Shown piece by piece: positions 45,913 to 56,001 of a stretch of DNA of 64,000 nucleotides. The DNA comes from Pollenia angustigena (lineage: Eukaryota; Arthropoda; Insecta; Diptera; Polleniidae). The notes under the pieces are model-generated. The model saw only the letters and a list, made by a program, of their open reading frames with translations, had not been told where the DNA came from and searched no databases. The DNA lies in contig OV884056.1 of NCBI GenBank assembly GCA_930367215.1, positions 320,508,709 through 320,572,708 on the forward strand, given 5' to 3'. The stretch's first letter is position 1. Every line of letters starts with the position of its first letter. The position numbers were made by a program, and so were the translations under genes.

Positions 45913-46203
45913 GCAAAAACCCACGCAAAAATAAAATAGTGGTAAACAAAAAATCATTCTTTCCATGTTTTTGTTGTTTTTATTACGAATTGTATCATTT
46001 TAATGAATGAATTATACATTAATTTGCCTGAAAATATTATATTTCTTTAAAATAAAATGAAGTTTATATAAAAATAAATTATATACATATATATATACAT
46101 ATATATATAATGTGCTTAAGTTGGCTCAAGCAAATGTGCGAATAAATGTAAATCATATGAGCCAAACCATATTGAACTGAAAGAAAATTTTTGTTAAGTT
46201 TTA

Positions 46204-46640
46204 TGAAACTGATTCCGTACGGAATCAAATGTTTTTTGATTTTGTTTTTGCTTTTTTAAATACATTTAAGAGACTTTTTTTAATTTTGACAGTAGGTTAA
46301 GCAAGGCTATGCATAGTATGGTTGGGCCTTTAGGTTTTACAAGAAAAGTAAAAGAAATTATATACAGTTTAAGGCGATTAATAAATTTATCATTTTAAAT
46401 AGTTTCTTGTAAAATTTTAAAAATGTTAGATGTTAATAATGGCTTAAGTCGAAATTTGGTGTTTTGAGATATTAAGGGTTTTGTCTAAAATTAATTGTGT
46501 ATTGTATTGTGAAAGTTAAAATATAAATGCAAATAGTTTTATTAATAATAACATTAAATACTTGAAATTTAGCAGGGTGAAGAAGATAATAAGAATATGT
46601 AATAAAATTAAAAAGCATTATTATTTATTGCCACAGATCT
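46204..46640. repeat. repeat R copy 1
   Basis: GGCTATGCATAGTATGG, ATTAAGGGTTTTGTC and TTATTTATTGCCACAGAT recur in reverse order on the other strand at 49735-49985. A TTCCGTACGGAATCAAATG head also occurs at 1180. Confidence 0.55.
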
Positions 46641-46658
46641 ATATTATTAAATACAAAA

Positions 46659-46884
46659 TTTAACATTTTTAATTTTTTCGAATTCATTCTATGAGCTAAA
46701 TTTCAGTTATGTATTTTATAAAGCTTTTTGTAATAGTTCTATTCCTTCAATTTTTCAGAAATGACTTTATACACTACCAGACTATTATTTATATGAAGGA
46801 ATAGAACTATTACCAAAAGCTTTATAAAATACATTACTGAAATTTAGCTCATAGAATAAATTCGAAAAAATTAAAAATGTTAAA
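46659..46884. repeat. palindrome with 91-bp arms
   Basis: TTTAACATTTTTAATTTTTT at the left is inverted at the right. Arms 46659-46749 and 46794-46884 enclose a 44-base loop, with TAGTTCTATTCCTTCA at the inner edge. Few mismatches by eye. Confidence 0.85.
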
Positions 46885-47592
46885 TATAATATAAAGTAAC
46901 CTTCGGAAGGAAATAATTGCCAGTTTCTATACAAAATTTAAGTAAAAACAAAAATTATCATTCAAAACATAATATGCTATTCAACAGCATTTTCAGTAAA
47001 TTTAATTACACCATTATATGAATAGTTTTCCTTTATTTCCAAAGTGTTGGTCAAAATACCATTTGAATATGATCTGTTTTCATCATATTCTAAACACCTA
47101 TCCAGAATTCAATAGTTGAACTTTGGTTCATCAATTCGCATGCATTCAGCTTTTGCCATTGCTGTTCCAAAACCGTTATTTCTTCTGTAGCAAAATCGAC
47201 CATTTCATCTTTAATTTTTTTTTGGTGTTTACAGGGTTGCTATTATTATACATTTGTATAAACGAATAAATATCAAAATATGTACAATTATAGAGATTAA
47301 CAGAAGTGATAAGTTATATTGTGAAATAGCAACATATAAAATGTTTAAGATTAAAAATGTTAAATAATGCTAAAAAAATGTTACAAAAATGCTGAAAATA
47401 ATGCTAAATGCTATTTGAAAAATTCGCTGCTAAATCAAAATAAATAATGCTTAATTTAGCAGTGAAAATGCTAAAAGGGTCACACTGGGTAGGCGGCTAA
47501 ACCTAATTCTGGTCGGTTTGAGAAGGCAACGCTATTTATTTTTCCAGCAACGCTATTTACTTTTCAACAGACGAAAGACAAACAAAATTTCC

Positions 47593-47990
47593 CATTTTTG
47601 CTAATGGACTAGTTTCCAGCCTTATTTTGGATGAGTGTTGCCTAGACTTAACCATAGCAAAACTTTTAAATGTGGTAGGAAAAAGTCTGTTGAAGCAGCT
47701 GCCTATATCGCAAAGCAGGCAAGTGAAAAAATTAAAAAAAAAACAGAAGATTATTTTTGATTGCTGATGAAACTACGAATGTAGCAAAGAAGAATTGTTG
47801 GACGGAATTAGTTCTATAAAGGATAGTTTTGTACCCTAATTCGAGCTAACCAAGTCAGATGGCGCGTTGTCTCAATTTTTTTTTTTCTTTTAAAACAATT
47901 TTTTTTATCAACAAACAATATTCCTTTAAAAATATTGATCGGATTGGTAACAAACGGCGATAACGTCATAGCTTTTAAGATAAGTGGGCT
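47593..47990 (+). pseudogene. hAT transposase remnant
   Basis: KSVEAAAYIAKQASEKIKKK (about 47677), then a stop and FLIADETTNVAKKNC (about 47754) correspond to the region just before and at the first catalytic residue of hAT transposases. Downstream CCAAGTCAGATGGC matches the 44630 copy, tying both to one family. No ends found and the frame is broken. Confidence 0.5.
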
Positions 47991-48457
47991 AAAAACGTTA
48001 CTTAGCAATGAAGTTTATTTATTTTACATAAGGTGCACGTTTCACTCTCTTCACCTTTGTTTAAGTTACGCATTTAAAATGGTGCCAAAATTATATTGAG
48101 GTTCTTTGTCGTAATATTTACAGTTCTTTTTTTTGAACTTAAAGAATTTCTAAGGGCTATGGAGTTGAGTTTTTTGTACCGGAGTCGGAGTCGAAGTACC
48201 TACAAAAACTCGCGAATCCACGCGATTCTTCAATATTGGCGACGCAATATTTTGCAGATCACTATGAATAAGTAGGTATTATATTTTAATTTATTTTATG
48301 AGAGTTAGTTCATTCAAGTACTTTACTTAAATATTATAAAAGTTTGTAATAATTAAAATTTTTAAGGTATATCATTTAACAAGATTTTCCTATTCTTGTA
48401 GAATTTTGAGTTAATACCCTCTTGTTGATTAAGTAGGATAAGTACATGGGTATTTTT
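47991..48457. other. hAT-flanking spacer
   Basis: No gene. GGAGTCGGAGTCGAAG near 48184 is a motif common near the ends of some arthropod hAT elements, so this may be terminal sequence of the preceding remnant. Confidence 0.35.
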
Positions 48458-49554
48458 ATACCCTCCACCACAATTAGTTGTAAAGAGGGTATATTAAGTT
48501 GGTCATTCCGTGTGAAACTTTTTTATTATTCATCTCAGACCCCATAAAGTATATATTCTGGGTCCTTGAGTAATTCTAAGTCGATTTAGCCATGTCCGTC
48601 TGTCTGTCCGTCTGTTGAAAACACGCTCACCTTCGAACAACTCAAAACAAATGAACAAACTTGGTGCCAAATTGCTTGTAGTTATCCTAAGCAGTTTGGG
48701 ATTGAAATCAAGCAAAATCGGTTTTGTAGGACCAGAGCTATGAATCAAAATGTGGAACCACCACCTAAAAAAATTGATAATTTTGTTACAAAAAATAACA
48801 TAAATGCTGGAACAAGGCACGCAATGAAATAAGATTTTGTAAAAATTTGTTTTATTTGACTGGAAATCATGCTGTTAAATTTCGTGAAGATCCGTCCATA
48901 ATTTACCCTAAGCCCCATATAAACAATACTCCCGGAAAACAGTTTAGTACGCCTAAAACCGTAAAAAATTACGCTAGCGTAACAAAATTTGGAACGTCAC
49001 AGTTTTTTAGAACTAGAAATAACACTGTGAAATTTCGTGACGATCCGTCTATAATTTACCTTAGGCCCCATATAAACCCTACTACCGGAAAACAGTTAAG
49101 TACGCCTAAAACCGTAAAAAAAATTGCAATCATAACAAATTTTGGCTCGTCACAGTTTTATAGGACTATAAATGATACTGTGAAATTTCGTGAAGATCGG
49201 TATATAATTTACCCTAGGCCCCATAGAAACCCTACTCCCGGAAAACAGTTTAGTACACCTAAATCCATAACTACTAATGCTAGCATAACAGAAATTGGTA
49301 CGTCACAGTTTTAAAGGACTAGAAATGACGCTGTGAAATTTCGGGGTGATCGGTCCATAATTTACACTAGGTCCCATATAAACCCTATTACCGGAAAACA
49401 GTTAAGTGGCCTAAAACCATAATAAATAACAAATCGTCACAGTTTAAGATAATAACAATAAATAAACATCATACAAATATTACTCCTTAAACATTTGAAC
49501 TGTCGGTGGAGGGTATCAAAGATTCGGCACAGCCGAATATAGCACTCTAACTTG
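48458..49554 (+). mobile_element. DINE/Helentron-like repeat, copy 2
   Basis: Close relative of 6720-7836: ATACCCTCCACCACA start, GTCCGTCTGTCTGTCC tract, 153-bp tandem units, GGTGGAGGGTAT partner, ATTCGGCACAGCCGAAT hairpin and AGCACTCTAACTTG end before T6. The two copies are about 90 percent alike by eye and have the same number of units. Non-autonomous. Confidence 0.65.
48877..49440 (+). repeat. 153-bp tandem repeat, 4 units, open over 155 codons
   Basis: AAATTTCG anchors at 48877, 49030, 49183 and 49336, exactly 153 bp apart. The frame 48847-49314 is open through three units and encodes repeats with FREDPSIIYPKPHINNTPGK. In both element copies the frame survives with conservative changes, but the intervening stop in unit 4 is at the same place. 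Confidence 0.88.
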
Positions 49555-49639
49555 TTTTTTATCGAAAAGTCTACTTCTTGTCAAGTTTCGTCACCAAGCT
49601 TTTTAACTTGTTTATAAAAAAATAATTTATATATTATTG

Positions 49640-49985
49640 TTTTTTTTTTTGTATTTTGGTGTAAAGCGCAATTTAGTGAAAGAGAGAATTTGAACAACAT
49701 GGTCTTAAATACAAACTTAATTATTTGTTGACGAACCCTTAATATTTCACAACACGAAATTTCGCATTTAGCCATTATTATTTATTGCCACAGATATGTA
49801 GGTACATCGTTACCTAAAACGCAAAAAACCCTATCTTACATTTTGAAAATTTTACAAAAAACCATTTCAAATGTTAAATTTTTTAATCACCTCTTAAACT
49901 GTTTATAATTTATTTTTCTTCTACTTGTCTTGTAAAACCTAAAGGCCCAACCATAATATGCATAGCCTTGCTTAACCAACTGTCA
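49640..49985. repeat. repeat R copy 2 (inverted)
   Basis: Opposite orientation to 46204-46640. The end AAAGGCCCAACCATAATATG with AGCCTTGCTTAACCAACTG is shared, as are CACAACACGAAATTTCG and TTATTTATTGCCACAGAT. Confidence 0.55.
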
Positions 49986-50462
49986 AAAATTAACAAATTT
50001 TTATTTTTTTTCTTCCATTTTTTAAAACTTCGATTATATAGAGGATGATTTAGATGAGCTTTGCTATTTGGGGTACAATTTTGAGAAGGCTTGTAAAGAT
50101 TTAAAGATTTCAAATGATAAAAGAAAGTAACATTCGTTAAACCAAAACTTTATTTACGAGGTAAGAGCTAGGCTTTCAGCAATTTGAAAATTTTACGAAA
50201 CGTTGCACTTTTTAGCGTTGACAACATATTTAGTAATCGTAATAAAAACGATGTATATTGATAAACATTTTTTTAAAGATGTAGACACTGTTTCAAAAAT
50301 AGAATATGGATTGGAAAACATAAGGAATTGTTAAAAAACATGCAGTCGGAAACCGTACAAAAAAAAAACGCAAAGACTTTAAAAACAAAAACAAAAGAGC
50401 CGTGGCTTGGTATAACCCTGCGGCCACACGATCAAGTTGTTCTTGATAGTCTTTTACATATA

Positions 50463-50826
50463 GGCTGACTTCCAAAACGTACTAATACAAAGTTTGTTTA
50501 CAGTTTTACTACTGTATTTTAACCATGCACATGTACAAAGTACCGAAACAATGCAACTCTGTGTTCTGTTTATTTAAACGTTTTGAAATGTAAGTGATGC
50601 AATGCATAATACATATTAACATAAATATGTTTTGCTTGCAAATTAAATGTCAAATATCACAAAGCATCAATTTCAAAACCGATGCTCTGATTGCTTTTTT
50701 GCTGCGTTACTAATACTTACCATTGATGTTTTGGAAGGGCTTGCATTGCATATTTATTGTACTTCGGCGTAATGAAACATTATACTTTGTTCTTATACAA
50801 AGCATTTGACGTTTTGGAAGTCAGCC
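50463..50826. mobile_element. 364-bp MITE with ATA duplication
   Basis: GGCTGACTTCCAAAACGT and inverted ACGTTTTGGAAGTCAGCC (one mismatch region) with ATA on each side (50460-50462, 50827-50829). X copy 1 reads TTACATATACTGCTTG, the exact empty site. Confidence 0.92.
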
Positions 50827-50940
50827 ATACTGCTTGTCAAAATGTACATAAATTGAAAGCTGTGACGTAGGCTGCACTCAATTTGTAAGCAATTTACTTC
50901 CAAGATATCAACAACAACACAATTTATAAAGACAGACTTG

Positions 50941-51443
50941 CCCGGTGGCGTTTATGAGCGACATTGTCATTATGACATTTTCATCGATGAATAATCGCAC
51001 CAGAGTCAGTAACAAGTTGATATTTAGGGAGTTATGCATGATAACGGGTTTGCAATGTCACTGTTCCCTTATAAGGAACAACTTAGCGAATTCTCTGTTA
51101 TGAATAGATCACGAAGTGAGCGCTGCAGGACTTTGTCCGTCAATTAATAAATCAGAAAATAACGGACCGTTTCTTTTTTCTGTTTGTTCTGTTCCATTTA
51201 TTAATTGTGTTTATTCTGTGTTTTCCTGAAAAAATTCACTAATGAAAGTTGATGATATTGTCTGTTAGGACTCACAAGCAAATGGACGCCTACAAGACAA
51301 AATCAACATTGGTCATCTATGACAGTTTGGACAAATACTTTAAAAATTCATATATGACACCAAAGTAAAATCAACACTTGTCATCGATGATTTAATATTG
51401 TCAGCGTTGGTCACGCTGAATCACTATGACGTTCGCCACCGGG
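50941..51443. mobile_element. CCCGGTGGCG MITE, copy 2 (TG duplication)
   Basis: Ends as in 42932-43356. TG lies at 50939-50940 and 51444-51445; X copy 1 reads AACTTGTACTCAGCTG with TG once. The longer interior includes CTTATAAGGAAC and GAAGTGAGCGCTGCAGG, absent from the other copy. Confidence 0.9.
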
Positions 51444-51885
51444 TGTACTCAGCTGTTAAATTGAGAGTAATATTGCCAAACAAATGGAAAGGTGAAATTG
51501 AAAGCCATCTCGTGGTCAATTTAAAAATTGTGAGTGTGTTAGTAAAAATCTGAGAGTGTATTACAAATTGAAAGGTATTGAAAGGCAAAACTTGATCGTG
51601 TGGCCACCAAGTAAGCAAAGTGTTGAATAAATTAAAAACATGTGACAGAAAAGACTTTAATAACGAGCGTTGTGTGACCTGCCATTTTTCATGCGCTTTA
51701 GTTTTCCACGTGTTGTGCACTTCTTCCTCTAGTGCTATTGAAAAAAGGTTTGGCACGATTTTAGTTTAGATTTATTTAAACGATAAAATTAAGTTTTATA
51801 AACAATGGTCGGTCATTGGAAATTTTCGTTAATTGCAACAGGCCAGATTTTTTCGAGTTACGAAAATCCAGCTCGCACTGTATTA

Positions 51886-52613
51886 CTTTAAAACTGTTTT
51901 ATGGCCAATTTAAACTCAGCTGATGATGATTCAAATGATTTGGATGATATTATTTTTATTGAATATAATAATAATACATTTAAAAATGTTTAATCTTAAA
52001 TGAAAATCGTCCCCATCAACGCTGTCACTTTTTTAAGATTTTGGAGGTACAGTCAAATCCCGATTATTTTTTTCAAATAAAATCTTCTTAACCTCTTATT
52101 AATCGTAATTGTTTGCTAACTACCACTTATAACTCGTAATAAAAACAACATAAACAGGGAAATAATGATTTTTTGTTTACCGATTTGATTTTTTTTGCGT
52201 GGGGTTTTGCTTGTGTGTCTGTTTATTTTCTTAAGATCAGTTTGTTACATGAATGATTTTTATATATTTTATTTTTAACAATTGTCTTTTTTATGTTTTT
52301 TATCGTTTTGGTAAATAAATTAAAAAACCCCGTTAATTCGTATTTATTTTATTTTAACCCCGTTAAATCGAAACCCCGCTAAATCGAAAATCCCTAAAAT
52401 TCGTAAGAAATGACCGGTCCCTTGCGATTACGAATTATCGGGATTCTACTGTATATAATACTCGGCACAACCAAATGTTACTTGTTTTGTGTTTAATTAA
52501 ATTTTAAAAATGGCTTCGTGCTTTTTACGCTTGTTTTTGCTCGAAATAGTGCTTTTTAGTGCTTTTTTATAAATTTTAAAGTGCTTTTTGCTCTCAAAAA
52601 GTTGGCATCACTG
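51886..52613. mobile_element. second copy of the 8290-8955 hAT MITE, left-truncated
   Basis: TTTAAAACTGTTTTATGGCC to the right end AAAGTTGGCATCACTG matches 8655-8955. The left end is missing. The pogo-like MITE interrupts it at 52050. Confidence 0.8.
52050..52451. mobile_element. pogo-like MITE, copy 2 (TA duplication)
   Basis: CAGTCAAATCCCGATT at left, ATCGGGATTCTACTG at right, TA at 52048-52049 and 52452-52453. CCCCGTTAAATCGAAACCCC near the right matches 44170. 402 bp, non-coding. Confidence 0.85.
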
Positions 52614-52906
52614 CATAAGCGTGAAGCGCCCCATATTATTTATATATTGCCCTATAGTATTCAATAAGTAGCACAATCGTTTCAATTAAAATATGGCGCA
52701 ACTCTTATTAAAAAAAACATAAACTTTAAAGCAAAACAACATAGGACATTGCTGCCAACACATTTCACGGTATATTGTAAGGCGACCAGATTTTATAAAT
52801 AAAAATAGAGGACATAAAGAAAAAAATATTTTTGACATCAAGATTTTGTACTTATATTACAGACAAATTTACATTCTCATATTTATATACGTATAGTATA
52901 TTAAAA

Positions 52907-53302
52907 CAAGTAAGAAAGTATTGTCGGTCAAGCCCGACCATATGATACCCTACACCACAGTTTGCATCATGCTAATATGTCCATATAAATACGGATTTAT
53001 TCATGCTTATAAACTTCATTAAAATCAGTTTGAAAGTTTGTGAGAGTTTGAAATTGCTCCCTACCTCCCCTTGTGGTCCTACGATTTCGCTCATTTTCAA
53101 TAGGCTTGGTCCTTGTGCCAATTATCTCCTGCGACCTGTACTTTGCGCACAAGGTTACATGGACAGCCAGCCAGCCGGACGGACATCGTTGGTTCGACTC
53201 AAAAAGTGATTCTGAGTCGGTGGGTCTAGGACCAATATTTTAAGGCGATACACACATCAGCACAAATGCATAATACCCTCTCCATTATTGTGGTGTGGGT
53301 AT
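52907..53302 (-). mobile_element. DINE/Helentron-like repeat, different subfamily
   Basis: On minus it starts ATACCCACACCACAATA and ends with GTGTAGGGTAT, the hairpin GTCGG-GCTTGA-CCGAC and TTTCTTACTTG before T-rich DNA. A GATGTCCGTCCGGCTGGCTG tract parallels the tract in the other DINE-like copies. Body sequence is unrelated to them; architecture and terminal CTTACTTG are shared. Confidence 0.6.
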
Positions 53303-53321
53303 AAAAATAACATATTATCAG

Positions 53322-53537
53322 CTTAATATGTAAACCTGCTTAATCCACTTTTTAAGTAAATTGAGATTTTGATGCCGTTGGGTAGAGAAAGATATGCCTT
53401 TTTGTACCAGCAATTTGAGTATTGAAGTGTGTCAAATCAACTTTATTTTTTGTTTCCTCTCAAGCAGCAAATAGGAAAAATAAAAAGTTTTTCCTGTAAA
53501 ATTTGTTGAAAGGGAGTTAGCAGGTTTACATATTAAG
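53322..53537. mobile_element. MITE with CTTAATATGTAAACCTGCT ends
   Basis: CTTAATATGTAAACCTGCTT and inverted AGCAGGTTTACATATTAAG bound 216 bp. Non-coding; target duplication unclear. Confidence 0.8.
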
Positions 53538-54056
53538 CCGACGATATATATAGAAATTTACATTTACTTAAGTAAAATTAGTTTAAAAAAATAACGAAAC
53601 TTTAAAATGCATTGCACTTATTCAAAATTTTATACTGCAAGTGTATGAGAGTTCAGTATGAATATGAACAGAACAAGTATGGCACGACATTTACCATACG
53701 ATTTGACAGAAAAGACCAGTGATTGCTGTGAAAGAAAATTTATTTTAATTTATAAAAAAAAAGCAAATATTGGCCAGGCTTTACAAAAAAGAGGACAAAG
53801 ATGACAGATTATAAAAAAAAAGATGATAAAAGAGAACACACATTTCATAGAGGACAGCCAGTTAAAATAGATGATTGTCCTCTAAAAAAGAGTACGTATG
53901 GTCACCTGATATATTGTCTCACCTTCGAATGTCACAAACCCATTGGCGATAAAATTGAACAGTTATATTGCAAGTGTATGAAACGTAAGGGTTTTTCAGT
54001 ATTTTCTTAAAAAAAATAGTTGAAATAGTTCATATATTGGTAAATAAGTAAATAAA

Positions 54057-54316
54057 TTGAGGGGCTTAAAGCACAAGGCGTTCAAGTGACTTATTTTAAA
54101 TAATGAGACAGAAGCGGTTGTTTCGCTTGTGCTCCAAGCGAAGCAGGTATTTTAATGTGAAGTGCTTGAATTGTTCACTATATCTAGCGTCCGGATGAGA
54201 ATCCTACATTCACCTCTTTTGCTCTGAACAAATTTTCCGAACTATACCTATAATTCCATATGTAAACTAAATTTTAGAAAAAGGCACTTGAACCCCTTGT
54301 GCTCTAAGCCCCTCAA
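54057..54316. mobile_element. 260-bp MITE with TTGAGGGGCTTA ends
   Basis: TTGAGGGGCTTAAAGCACAA at left and inverted TTGAGGGGCTTAGAGCACAA at right, followed in both by GTTCAAGTG. TIR about 34 bp. AT-rich flanks; no coding. Confidence 0.88.
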
Positions 54317-54384
54317 TTAAAAATTTTTGTTCGATTTTTATACAAAAAAAAAAAACATTCAAACAAAAACAAAATAACTTCATA

Positions 54385-54664
54385 CCCAGCTAGCATTTTC
54401 AATCGTGTAAGAGCTACTGGGAGTCTTACGAAGAGTGTATTTAATCGTCGATGAACGCATTTTTTAATCGTGGAAGATTCCTCACACAGGAAAAACTGTA
54501 AAAAGAGCGAGATTCTTTCATAGCACATAATAGATTATCTAACGAGTCTTTCATGCCATAAATTGTATGGGACTTATAGAAAAGATTCTTACAATTCGTT
54601 AAAGGCTCGTCATATAATTGTTGAACATATGATTTATACAGAGAGTCGTAAAAGGTTCATTCGA
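54385..54664 (+). repeat. CCCAGCTAGCATTTTC repeat, copy 2
   Basis: TA-CCCAGCTAGCATTTTCAA, then AAGATTCCTC, CATATGATTTATACAG and CGTAAAAGGTTCATTC, in the same order as at 1856-3330 but without the palindromic insertion. Confidence 0.55.
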
Positions 54665-54921
54665 TGATGGTTTGACGAAAGATAAACAAAGTGCTGTTTT
54701 TGTACTCTGAAAAGAATCATTTAAAATTGCATTTACGGCCGTTCCTAAACAAAAGCAGCACAAGTTTTCTAGTTTTCAAAATGTGTCATGCCCATAAAAT
54801 TTATGTGAAGCTTACCTAAATAGAGATCGTTTAATTGTGAAGTTGGCCGCTATTGTTAGTAAATAATGGCAACTTAGCTATTTTTTGGTCAATCCAGCGT
54901 TCTTATCTCATTTACGCAATC

Positions 54922-55036
54922 TAGTGAATTAAATTCATTTTCATTCATTCCAGGTTGCATCAACATCAAAACGCTTTGATATTTTGAGGTTGCATTGAAA
55001 CAGATTGCATGTAGGTTGCACTGTGTGTACCCAGCA
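54922..55036. mobile_element. truncated copy of the TGCTGGGTACACAC MITE
   Basis: Right end TGTGTGTACCCAGCA with TTA after it. GTGAATTAAATTCATTTTCA and CAAAACGCTTTGATATTTTG match the complement of 14655-14805. The left end is gone. Confidence 0.8.
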
Positions 55037-55457
55037 TTAAAGCTAAGCGAAAGTAAACATTTCGTCGTCCGCTCTTGTTAAGGTACGTACGACTGTTAAA
55101 CCTTCCAAGATCAAAAAATGAACGTGACTTTGGAGACAGAAAAAAATCGTCACTTTTTAGAAAAAAAAAATCAGCAAATCGGCACTTTGATAATTTCGGA
55201 ACAAAAATCCGTCAAATATGGCAGCCCTGCTATGAATTTGTTTTAAAGTTCTTTAAATTCAAACCGAAAAAACTATATTATTTTAATTTTAGTATGAAAT
55301 TTGAGGCATTCATCAGTAGGTATAGTAAATTATGTAATGTTGAAATGGCTGACGAAGATATTGAAATTTAAAAATGCTCTTGAAAGAATTATTAAATAGA
55401 ATTCCTTAAGACATGGTTATACGTTTTTAAAGCTTACGAACATTTTTCAATTATAAA

Positions 55458-55658
55458 ATGTGGCAATTTATTATCACAAGCAAAATTGTTTGGCCAAATT
55501 TTATATCTACAAGGGTACGACAGGTACGCACTATTTTGAAGAACTTGCTCTGGCCAACTAGTAATGCCGATGTTGAAAGAGTATTTTCAATAATGAACTC
55601 TACTAAAACTCGCCTTCAAAATAGAATGCATTACGAACTTCTTGACGCGTTGTTTTGA
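55458..55658 (+). pseudogene. hAT transposase C-terminal (hATC) fragment
   Basis: SNADVERVFSIMNSTKTRLQ, then NRMHYELLDALF, is the hATC dimerisation signature of hAT transposases. It is followed by a stop. The preceding region (55240-55457) has frames broken by stops. A CAAATATGGCAGCCCTG transposon end at 55212-55228 lies upstream. No full element can be bounded. Confidence 0.85.
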
Positions 55659-55863
55659 GTTTTAAATTATAAAAAGTAAATGGTACATGTTGCATTTCTT
55701 TTCTTACTTTGTTAATAATAAACTGCTAAATTTGCTACTTAAACAGAAACATGAACTTTTAAAACACAACGAGAAATATCAGGAGAATATTAAAATATTA
55801 CTAAACAGACCCTATGCCCTATGCTCCTTATAGGATCGATGGGAACATATATATATTTAACCG

Positions 55864-55864
<1 letters not shown>

Positions 55865-55918
<54 letters not shown>
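55865..55918. repeat. (TA)n microsatellite
   Basis: About 26 uninterrupted TA units between TTTAACCGAAA and TTTAACAGAC. The overlapping frames that encode IYIYIY are artefacts. Confidence 0.95.
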
Positions 55919-55920
<2 letters not shown>

Positions 55921-56001
55921 ACAGACAACAAACGGAAGAAGAATCACTTGCACTGTGGGACAGAGAGAGCATTCTTACAAAATCATTGAATGAAAAAACT
56001 T

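Larger units (their letters stand above)
44106..45995. mobile_element. pogo-like MITE, copy 1, right end missing
   Basis: TA-CAGTAGAATCCCGATAATT and onwards match the reversed 52050-52451 copy, including TTTCGATTTAGCGGGGTTTC. Homology resumes after the hAT (45921) and stops near ATTACGAATTGT. CAGT ends with a TA target suggest the pogo/Tigger group. Confidence 0.7.
43892..47487. mobile_element. element Y, CAGTGTGGCC ends, multiply interrupted
   Basis: CAGTGTGGCCTTTTTACC at 43892 is inverted as GGGTCACACTG at 47487, and both subterminal regions repeat TTTAGCATTATT and GCAGCGAATTTTT. It starts 40 bp after U3 copy 2. Flanking octamers differ. It holds a pogo-like MITE with a hAT inside, and an AT-rich palindrome. 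Confidence 0.65.
50416..51611. mobile_element. element X copy 2 (TAA duplication) with two insertions
   Basis: CCCTGCGGCCACACGATCAA and inverted CTTGGTGGCCACACGATC; TAA at 50413-50415 and 51612-51614. Carries the insertions at 50463-50826 and 50941-51443, both missing from copy 1, and lacks the copy 1 insertion. A GAAAGCTGTGACGTAGGCTG block is shared. Confidence 0.88.
52779..53909. mobile_element. hAT-type element with 8-bp TSD TATATTGT
   Basis: AAGGCGACCAGATTTT at left, inverted TCAGGTGACCATACG at right; TATATTGT is exact at 52771-52778 and 53910-53917. AGAGGAC motifs lie near both ends. Contains a DINE-like element and a MITE. The open frame 53801-54010 straddles the right end and is not a gene. 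Confidence 0.85.

Noticed and set aside
53801..54010. 69-codon plus frame with several Cys/His
   Set aside because: Crosses the right end and target duplication of a hAT element, so it cannot be one gene.
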